13,010 bases of DNA from Acidobacteriota bacterium (lineage in GTDB: Bacteria > Acidobacteriota > Terriglobia > Terriglobales > Acidobacteriaceae): assembly GCA_021799405.1 (NCBI GenBank), contig JAJZAL010000070.1:8087-21096 (forward strand), written 5' to 3'. Below are positions 7,769 through 13,010 of this stretch, piece after piece; within the stretch, counting starts at the first letter, position 1; the number at the start of each line of letters is the position of its first letter. The notes under the pieces were generated by a model, which saw only the letters and a list, made by a program, of their open reading frames with translations, searched no databases and had not been told where the DNA came from. A program made the position numbers and the translations under genes.

Positions 7769-8074
7769 GCAATGCCCTTGTGCCACCCATCTGACGCAGG
7801 CCGGAACACAGGAACACAGGCCCGACCCAGCAAAGGATCTGGTTCACCATCGCGAGTCCGTCGGGCTATCGTATGGCGCCATCTTCGGACGGGAAGTGGA
7901 GGATGTGGCTGATTGGCGGCGGATCGCAGTCAAGTTTGTAGACGGACTAAAGTCTTAGTCCAATTTGCCGACCCATCAATCAGATGCGCATCGGCTTACC
8001 TCATCACCCTGGTCGTGGAGATTCCAGTGGCCATGCTCCACGGCCAGGAATCCTCCGATTCCAATTGAGCCACC
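7769..8074. other. degraded sequence, no supported gene
   Basis: About 300 bases between the recognisable part of the RraA-like relic and the recognisable part of the IS630 transposase. It should hold the N-terminal regions of one or both, but no frame carries their motifs continuously. A short tandem GGAACACA x2 is at 7803-7818. Isolated minus-strand pieces (for example GLRQMGGTRALHD) may belong to the RraA-like gene, but I cannot confirm that. Confidence 0.4.
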
Positions 8075-8669
8075 CTCAATCCCGCCCGACCACGCCGTGG
8101 TCCTTTCGGTCGATGAGAAGAGCCAGATTCAGGCCTTGAATCGCACCCAGCCGGTCTTGCCCATCGGGCTCGGCTATGTCGAAGGAGTCACCCACGACTA
8201 CGTCTGGCATGGCACAACGACCTTATTTGCCGCACTCGACATCGCCACCGGAACCGTGCTGACCGAGTGCAAACCGCGCCACCGGCATCAGGAGCTTCTC
8301 AGCTTCCTCGATCGCATCGACCAAGCCGTCCCGGCAGAACTCGACGTCCATCTGATCGTCGACAACTACTCCTCCCACAAGTACGCCAAGGTGCGCCTAT
8401 GGCTGGCCGCGCGGCCCCGATTCCACGTCCACTACACGCCTACGTATTCTTCCTGGTTCAATCAGGTCGAACGATGGTTCGGACTCATCACCTAACAGGC
8501 AATCTGTCGAGGCTCCTTCAAAAGCGTCAAGGATCTCATTGCAAAAATTAGCCGCTTCACCCAACACTACAACCAGAACTGCCGCCCCTTCGCATGGACA
8601 GCCACCCCCGATTCCATCTTCGAAAAACTCGACAAACAATGCAATCGTATTTTTGGGACACCACACTAG
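8075..8669 (+). pseudogene. IS630-family DDE transposase relic
   Basis: The frame gives [60 protein letters not shown] and [20 protein letters not shown], then a TAA at 8492-8494 where Gln is expected. It continues in frame QAICRGSFKSVKDLIAKISR ... NCRPFAWTATPDSIFEKLDK to FGTPH. The catalytic triad is visible: Asp in SVDEKSQ, Asp in LIVDNY and Glu in NQVERW. The N-terminal helix-turn-helix domain is not recognisable, and an extra C at 8081-8083 shifts the frame just upstream (LN/PPDH). The terminal TAG (8667-8669) is part of the CTAG target duplication of the adjoining IS701 element. Inactive: N-terminus lost and one nonsense codon. Confidence 0.85.
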
Positions 8670-8686
8670 TACTACTATGTTATAAA
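8670..8686 (+). repeat. IS701 left terminal inverted repeat
   Basis: TACTACTATGTTATAAA, pairing with 10153-10169 at 16 of 17 positions. Confidence 0.88.
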
Positions 8687-8773
8687 CGGAGAGTGCCACA
8701 GAACGGACAGCGGCAGAGTTGACGGAGCAGCGAGCGGGCCAGCAGTATGCGCAGTGTGGCGATGGAGTGTGGG

Positions 8774-10091
8774 TTATGCCGTTCCGGACGGATGCGAGCC
8801 GCGGGTCCGGAAATCAGGCGGGAGTTCGGGGGCAGATAGTCCGAGATGACCGCTGTGCGCTGAGGGGGAAAACCGGCTCCGCGCCGCCACCAGGAAACCA
8901 TAGGCGGCGATACAGAGTGTCGCGTGATGGTGAAATCCCCGCCAGCCGCGGCCTTCAAAATGACCAAGCCCGAGTTCCTGCTTCAGTTTCTGATAGTCAC
9001 GCTCGATGATCCAGCGCTGTTTGGCCAGCGCCACCAGGTCGCGCAGCGCGATATTCTCCCCCAGATTGGACATCCAGTACTTGGACGGCTCGGCCTCACC
9101 GTGGGGCCACTCAATCAAGAGCCACTCCTGCGCTCGTGGCTGATGCAGTTTGTGGTCCCGATGCGCAGCGCGGATGCGCAAACGGGCGAAACGAGAGCGC
9201 AAGGGACGCCGTGTGCCTTGCCGCCAGGTGACCGGCTTCCAGGCTTTTACCGGCAGCCCCAGCGCCAGTTGCTTTGCCGATACCGGAGCATGTTGGGCAT
9301 CGTGACGCAGCCGGTTCGCCGGCCGGCCACGTCCGCCTTTCCATGCTGCGGGCGGTAGTGGTTCGATTCCCGGCGGCCACACCGTAGTCGTACTCTGAAC
9401 GCCTACCACATAACTCAGTTTCATCCCGGCCACAGCCTCACGGAAGCCGGTGTCGTTGCCATAAGCTGGATCCGCCAGCACCGTTCCTGCCGGGACTCCG
9501 GCGGCACGGGCCTGGCGTATCTGACCGAGCGCGACTTCCAGTTTGGTCTGGAAGTGATCTCCGCTGGAACTTGGCCTGTTGTCGGAGTTGCTGGTCGTTG
9601 GCCCACGCCTCGGGCAGATACAAGCGATAGGCAATCGGCAAACTGGCCTTCCAGGTGGCTACCGAAAGGCTCACCGCCACCTGGCAGTTATCCTGCTTGC
9701 CGGTCTGGCCGCAATACTGGCGAGCCACGCCTACCGAATGGGTTCCTTTCTTGGGCAAGCCGGTGTCATCGACGATCCAGGCCACGATCGGGCCGGCTTT
9801 GCTCATCGCCGGCAGCACCTGGCTGCGTACCCGCTCCAACACTGCCTCGTCGCTCCATGGGGCATCGGCAACCACATGGTGCAACGACTGGTGCATGCTC
9901 CGCACGTTCTCAGGGGCAAGACGCGCTGCCATGGGCTCGACTGACTTGCGTTCGCCGGGCAGCAATAAGCCGGTGCAATACAAACTGAGGGGAACCGCGC
10001 GATCTGCATGCCCCGCGGCTGCGGCCAGAAAGTCCAGATACTTCGTGAGACGCTGCTGTCGGGCACTGGAGACACTGCTGGTTGCGCTCAT
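8774..10091 (-). pseudogene. IS701-family DDE transposase, frameshifted
   Basis: The first frame (ATG 10091) reads SVEPMAARLAPENVRSMHQS, WIVDDTGLPKKGTHSVGVAR then QYCGQTGKQDNCQVAVSLSV and LPIAYRLYLPEAWANDQQ. The second frame resumes FQTKLEVALGQIRQARAAGV, VLADPAYGNDTGFREAVAGM, VVGVQSTTTVWPPG ... IIERDYQKLKQELGLGHFEG and ends at 8774. Likely DDE residues are Asp in WIVDDT, Asp in VLADPAYGND and Glu in WIIERDYQ. Between the frames (about 9555-9585) the sequence fits loss of two single bases 16-17 nt apart: restoring a G and a C would give QAKVPAEITFQTKLEVAL. Full family length otherwise. Mobility would now need transposase supplied from another copy. Confidence 0.88.
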
Positions 10092-10152
10092 GATCACAAC
10101 CTACAGCCATCTTGCCCCGCCAGCACAAGTATGATCGTTGGAGGGAATCAAC

Positions 10153-10169
10153 TTTATAACACAGTAGTA
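10153..10169 (-). repeat. IS701 right terminal inverted repeat
   Basis: Minus-strand TACTACTGTGTTATAAA, the partner of 8670-8686 with a single A/G difference. Confidence 0.88.
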
Positions 10170-10204
10170 CTAGAGCATCCATGGACGGAGCAAGGAACCA
10201 TTTC

Positions 10205-11257
10205 CTACGGCGCGGTTGTCGAAGCGTCCTCTGACTCTCCAGGCCAGTGCCACGTTTTCAGATCGTCGCTCCATGCGATCACGATGCTGCAGTTCGCGTT
10301 GGTGTTGGCATCCGTCTTTTGTTTGCCGGGCCCCATGCTGTGACACACAAGAACATACGTACCGACCCCGGGTACCTTTCGGAGATCCGCAACATACCCT
10401 GCCGTCAAGCGTGTTTCTGCCCACGGCCAATGCTGCTGGCCAAGCGTGATCGTCTGCCCATCCGCCTGCCACGTCTTCAGGTCAGACGATCGCAGAACAC
10501 CGATGCCATTTTTTGGCGCATAAAAGAGAACATACCCGCTCTTCTGCACCAGCACATCGGGATTCTCGCCCCTTACAATCACCCCCTTTTGGGGAGTCCA
10601 TGTCTTAAGATCCATCGACCACGCAGAGTGGATTGCGCCGTTCTCCTTGTAGAAGCACCACCATTTTCCTTTCACGTGCTTATCGGGAAAGATGAAGGGA
10701 TCGATCTGACTGCCCATCTGTTTGGAGCTAACCTCAGGCCCGTCGATCGGAATGATCTCTGGTGCGCTCCAATGGGTTAGATCCCTGCTCCGGCTCAGGA
10801 AGAGGTGGGAGCCTCCACGCGCAAAGCGCAATGGATCGCCGCGATGCATTCCAACAATGGGATAACTGTCGAAACACAGAATCCATTCTCCGCCAACCCG
10901 CGTCAGGCTTCCCGGACTCGCATAGTTGAGATTCTGACCTTTCGGCGTGAGAACGCGCGGCTTGCTCCAGTGCTGCAAATCGCGCGAAGTGCTCTCGCCC
11001 ACGTACCAATAAATAAGATGATCCTCCTCTTCTCTCACGTAGCTATAAAACAGATAAAACTTGCCGTTCTCATAGGCCAGAAGTGGATCGCGAAATGCCG
11101 TATGCCCGTCTCCATTGAGGATAATGGGGCTTTTTAGTGCGAGGAGAAGATGGCCCGGATTCCCTGCTTGTGCACCGCACTGGCCACCGGCAGCCGCGAT
11201 AAGAACCATGCCGAGCAGACTGCGCACGTTGAAACGGAACAGCTTGAAGTGCGTCAC
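10205..11257 (-). CDS. secreted five-bladed beta-propeller glycosidase-like protein (GH43/GH32-type fold)
   Basis: A 350-residue protein. Residues 1-30 form a signal peptide (FKLFRFNVRSLLGMVLIAAA, then cleavage near GAQA). The body shows repeated blade motifs: FRDPLLAYENGKFYLFYSYV, STSRDLQHWSKPRVL, LSRSRDLTHWSAPEIIPI, DPFIFPDKHVKGKWWCFYKE, AWSMDLKTWTPQKGVIV, LRSSDLKTWQADGQ and WSDDLKTWHWPG. Such SxDLxxW repeats and the RDP/DPF acids are typical of the GH43/GH32/GH68/GH130 superfamily, but I cannot place the exact family or substrate. GTG at 11257 is chosen because GAGGAG lies 9 bases upstream and a -35/-10 pair lies just before it; the frame remains open further upstream without a signal-peptide-like start. 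The stop at 10205 is 31 bases from the IS701 target duplication, so the gene escaped damage. Confidence 0.85.
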   Translation of the reverse strand: MTHFKLFRFNVRSLLGMVLIAAAGGQCGAQAGNPGHLLLALKSPIILNGDGHTAFRDPLLAYENGKFYLFYSYVREEEDHLIYWYVGESTSRDLQHWSKPRVLTPKGQNLNYASPGSLTRVGGEWILCFDSYPIVGMHRGDPLRFARGGSHLFLSRSRDLTHWSAPEIIPIDGPEVSSKQMGSQIDPFIFPDKHVKGKWWCFYKENGAIHSAWSMDLKTWTPQKGVIVRGENPDVLVQKSGYVLFYAPKNGIGVLRSSDLKTWQADGQTITLGQQHWPWAETRLTAGYVADLRKVPGVGTYVLVCHSMGPGKQKTDANTNANCSIVIAWSDDLKTWHWPGESEDASTTAP

Positions 11258-11277
11258 TTTTGATTGCTCCTCATTGG

Positions 11278-11305
11278 ATTGTACCGTTGTAGAGTGACCT
11301 GTCAA
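11278..11305 (-). promoter_or_regulatory. sigma-70-type promoter for the beta-propeller gene
   Basis: Minus strand TTGACA (11300-11305), a 16-base spacer, then TACAAT (11278-11283), five bases before the GAGGAG ribosome-binding site. The leader would be only about 20 bases. The -35 is also the right arm of a perfect inverted repeat TGTCAA-N10-TTGACA (11300-11321), a plausible operator. Confidence 0.6.
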
Positions 11306-11321
11306 TCGCTTGGACTTGACA
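11300..11321. promoter_or_regulatory. inverted repeat over the -35, candidate operator
   Basis: TGTCAA (11300-11305) and TTGACA (11316-11321) form a perfect 6-bp inverted repeat with 10 bases between. The same arms appear before the GH5 gene (11822-11827 and 11859-11864) with a wider, 31-base gap. Because TTGACA is also a -35 consensus, the match may be coincidental. Confidence 0.3.
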
Positions 11322-11365
11322 ATTTTACTGACCGGTGTTACATGAATGTGTCCGCTCACGTGCGT

Positions 11366-11420
11366 GTTGTTCTCTGAACACCACCGGCACAATTTCCATT
11401 CGAGAGATTGTCCCCTATAC
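11366..11420 (+). repeat. leader-like direct repeat, copy 1
   Basis: Sequence around CACCGGCACAATTTCCATTC is similar over about 53 bases to 11880-11932, from TGTTGTTCTCTGAACACCAC through to CCCCTAT. In copy 2 the CCCCTAT runs directly into the ATG of the GH5 gene. In copy 1 it continues into the fragment at 11390-11540. Confidence 0.7.
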
Positions 11421-11540
11421 CTTGAGCGGCCCGGCAACACGGCGCATTCTGGAGCGCGAGTTCGAGATCTACAAGCGGACGGAGTACCCAGCCATAGAGC
11501 TGCTGGCGATCTTCGGCCTCAAACCGGACTTCCTCGCTAG
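11390..11540 (+). pseudogene. unrecognised coding fragment upstream of repeat B
   Basis: The plus frame reads TGTISIREIVPYTLSGPATR, RILEREFEIYKRTEYPAIEL and LAIFGLKPDFLAS. The amphipathic, charged composition looks like a genuine protein segment, not a shadow, but I do not recognise the family. There is no credible start: an ATG at 11341 in this frame overlaps the beta-propeller promoter region. The frame runs on into repeat B and stops at 11583. It is probably the 3' part of a lost gene that ended near the B junction. Confidence 0.35.
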
Positions 11541-11722
11541 CTGTGAAAAAACGGTTAATCGCTTCCAAACTCTACACTTCTGATCGAACCATGCGGATGT
11601 TCACTACCCAGCATGACCGACCCTTCAGGCTCACCTTTCTATTGGAAAAAGTGCTTGACAAAGCAGAACAAGTCGGAGTTTACTTTGTTGCGGATACAAA
11701 CAAAACGTTTGTGCTACGCGAA
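11533..11722 (+). repeat. inverted repeat copy B
   Basis: Relative of 7385-7603 (minus) in opposite orientation, starting at the same CGCTAGC and ending abruptly near 11722. It lacks 36 bases present in copy A, consistent with a deletion between short direct repeats plus one A lost from a homopolymer; the net change keeps the frame. Confidence 0.85.
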
Positions 11723-11752
11723 ATCTCCCTTGATAGCTACGCCAGTGCATGA
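11543..11752 (+). CDS. small unrecognised protein, repeat copy B
   Basis: A 69-residue frame from GTG 11543, MKKRLIASKLYTSDRTMRMF then TTQHDRPFRL ... LEKVLDKAEQVGVYFVADTN and KTFVLREISLDSYASA. It parallels the 85-residue copy A in frame and start (GTG AAA AAA), and in both copies a TAG lies two bases before the GTG. The C-terminal tail is unrelated to that of copy A because similarity ends near 11722. No domain recognised, no ribosome-binding site seen. It may be a repeated gene fragment. Confidence 0.35.
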   Translation: MKKRLIASKLYTSDRTMRMFTTQHDRPFRLTFLLEKVLDKAEQVGVYFVADTNKTFVLREISLDSYASA

Positions 11753-11932
11753 GCCTCAGTAGTTCTGGCAGATTGAACACTGAACGAGTCTACTTTATGA
11801 ATCGCCGAGGTAGACGCCGCCTGTCAACGACTGCAAAAGCATTGTTCCTGGATCGGTGTTGACATCGGGAACTCACGTATTGTGTTGTCTCTGAGCACCA
11901 CGGGCACAATTTCCATTAGAGCGGATACCCCT
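11753..11932. promoter_or_regulatory. leader of the GH5 gene with direct repeat copy 2
   Basis: It contains TTGACA at 11859-11864 without a good -10 at 16-18 bases (TGTGTT is the nearest), and copy 2 of the leader-like repeat (11880-11932) running into the start codon. GCGGA lies about 8 bases before the ATG as a weak ribosome-binding site. Confidence 0.4.
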
Positions 11933-13010
11933 ATGAAGCCCTTGGTCAGGATCGCGATCGCTGCGCTGCTCGGACCCATTTTCGCGATATGCGTCGCATG
12001 TGGAGGTTCTGGAACTCCAAGCATGTCTTCAACACCAACGCCAACACCAACAGCGAGCGTTGCGGGAGTTGCTGTTGTGTCAGGGCAACTGGACGTGGCA
12101 GGAACCAATACGTTGTTCCTGCCCAGAGGGTTTACTTCAGTCGGTGTGGTCTATCCAACCCAGTACGCCAGTATACTCTGCACGCAGCCTACCGTAGCTC
12201 CAGGGTCAAGGGTAGCGCAGGCGTTGCAGGATGCCCAGACAGCTCTTACGGCGCCTCCACTCCCCGGACTGCGCTACAACGCATCCTTTCAGGCCATGGT
12301 CCAGGATTGGCACGCCAATAGCGTGCGCCTCCAGGTAAGCCAGGGAGCACTGGAATACGAATACGAAAACGGCCTGTCGGTATATACCGACATGGTGCGA
12401 AGCGCGATTGCGCAGGCACGCGCTGCGGGACTCATCGTATTCATTGCTATACAGTCCGAGGTCTACGGCTGTACCCCCTATGAGAACGGAGCGCTCCAGA
12501 AGCTCCCGGACGTTCATACGGAACATGCCTGGACACAGCTTCTGAAATCGAGACCCAGCGGTCCCCCGAGTGACCCAGGCACTGCTTTACGTCCAATTGC
12601 GAGCGACAAAGGCATTGTTTTAGAAGTATTCAATGAGCCCGACACGAGTAAGGCATGCAATACCGGGCTACCGTATCCGGAGGCTGATTGGACAGATTGG
12701 ACTACAGGCTGCGGGACTGAGCCCAATCAAGGTATGTTACCTCTGGCGCAATACGTGCGAACTCTCGCCCCCAACAACGTTCTGGTCATTGATGGCGATC
12801 GGTCCGCAGGTACATTCAACGGCTTCGTTGTCCCCAGCGGAATGCCGTCCAACTCGGCCTACACGGTTCACCCTTACGATTATGTCAAGGGCAGCGTAAG
12901 CGCAAGCATCAGTCTCTGGGATAGCTTGTTCGGCATTTTTGAACAAAGCGGTCACGCAGTGATCGTCACAGAATGGAATGAAGCCTTTGGATGCAGAAGT
13001 GATCCCAATC
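11933..13010 (+). CDS. GH5-type endoglucanase-like lipoprotein, 3' end outside window
   Basis: An open frame of 359 codons from ATG 11933 to the right edge with no stop. Residues 1-23 are a signal peptide ending AICVAC, with Cys23 followed by GGSGTPS and a Thr/Pro/Ser linker (TPTPTPT), which suggests a lipoprotein. The catalytic domain shows HANSVRLQVSQ (about 128-137), AIAQARAAGLIVFIAIQSE (159-176), VLEVFNEPD with the acid/base Glu235, VHPYDY with His313, and VIVTEWNEAFG with the nucleophile Glu347. These are the NEP and TEW signatures of clan GH-A, family GH5 cellulase type. It would cut beta-1,4-glucan or a related plant polymer at the cell surface. The two catalytic glutamates are present, so the visible part looks intact. 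Substrate specificity cannot be read from the sequence. Confidence 0.85.
   Translation, partial: MKPLVRIAIAALLGPIFAICVACGGSGTPSMSSTPTPTPTASVAGVAVVSGQLDVAGTNTLFLPRGFTSVGVVYPTQYASILCTQPTVAPGSRVAQALQDAQTALTAPPLPGLRYNASFQAMVQDWHANSVRLQVSQGALEYEYENGLSVYTDMVRSAIAQARAAGLIVFIAIQSEVYGCTPYENGALQKLPDVHTEHAWTQLLKSRPSGPPSDPGTALRPIASDKGIVLEVFNEPDTSKACNTGLPYPEADWTDWTTGCGTEPNQGMLPLAQYVRTLAPNNVLVIDGDRSAGTFNGFVVPSGMPSNSAYTVHPYDYVKGSVSASISLWDSLFGIFEQSGHAVIVTEWNEAFGCRSDPN

Larger units (their letters stand above)
8666..10173. mobile_element. complete IS701-family insertion sequence with CTAG target duplications
   Basis: The element proper is 8670-10169 (1500 bp). The left end reads TACTACTATGTTATAAA (8670-8686). 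The reverse complement of the right end (10153-10169) reads TACTACTGTGTTATAAA, a 17-bp terminal inverted repeat with one mismatch. Both ends are flanked by CTAG (8666-8669 and 10170-10173), consistent with the 4-bp YTAR target duplication I associate with this family. The ends and duplications are intact, so insertion is relatively recent, but the transposase is frameshifted. It sits at the stop codon of the IS630 transposase. Confidence 0.9.

Noticed and set aside
7503..7958. 151-codon plus-strand frame
   Set aside because: It overlaps the A repeat and the RraA-like relic on the minus strand, where family motifs are visible; the plus translation has none.
9438..9634. Programmed frameshift in the IS701 transposase
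   Set aside because: There is no slippery heptamer, and the pattern fits two separate one-base losses. I do not know of IS701 elements that rely on frameshifting.
11824..12108. 94-codon minus-strand frame reading MEIVPVVLRDN
   Set aside because: It is antisense to the start of the GH5 gene and has no domain. The resemblance to the minus strand of copy 1 is explained by the DNA repeat, though a coding origin of the repeat is not excluded.
1..13010. CRISPR array, tRNA or rRNA genes, retron or other defence system
   Set aside because: No regularly spaced repeats, no cloverleaf-like sequence and no defence-protein motifs were seen on either strand.

Overview
The window looks like an accessory, insertion-sequence-rich stretch of an Acidobacteriota (Terriglobia-type) chromosome. 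This lineage call is an inference. It rests on a very large Oar-like TonB-dependent receptor with an N-terminal carboxypeptidase-regulatory-like domain, a ROK repressor, secreted glycoside hydrolases, and IS200, IS5, IS630 and IS701 elements, a mix common in soil acidobacteria. There is no rRNA or other marker to settle it.

Layout, left to right. (1) 1-~180: decayed end of a tyrosine recombinase. (2) 240-1460, minus: intact ROK-family transcriptional repressor. (3) ~1500-2075: IS200-type element with an intact HUH transposase (minus) and hairpins at both ends. (4) 2318-~2862, minus: alpha/beta-hydrolase whose N-terminus is missing at an IS5-type transposase relic (2877-3634, plus) and which also carries an in-frame TAG. 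(5) 3774-7043, minus: intact TonB-dependent receptor. (6) 7337-7594, minus: small unrecognised ORF (repeat copy A), directly downstream of a frameshifted RraA-family C-terminus (7597-~7768, minus). (7) ~8075-8669: IS630 transposase relic, followed exactly at its stop codon by a complete 1500-bp IS701-family element (8670-10169) with 17-bp inverted repeats and CTAG target duplications; its transposase is frameshifted. (8) 10205-11257, minus: secreted five-bladed beta-propeller glycosidase-like protein (GH43/32-like fold) with a good promoter. (9) 11341-11932: mosaic of an unrecognised coding fragment, repeat copy B (an inverted relative of copy A) and two diverged copies of a ~53-bp sequence. 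(10) 11933-13010, plus: GH5-type endoglucanase lipoprotein, open to the right edge.

The surviving genes (ROK repressor, outer-membrane TonB receptor, beta-propeller glycosidase, GH5 lipoprotein) would fit extracellular degradation and uptake of a plant-type polysaccharide. The broken genes (hydrolase, RraA-type aldolase) would fit ester removal and sugar-acid catabolism. That linkage is inferred from proximity only. Successive IS insertions and decay have reworked the locus. I did not find a convincing new defence or mobile system. The most unusual structure is the pair of inverted A/B repeats bounding about 4 kb, together with the duplicated leader in front of the GH5 gene.
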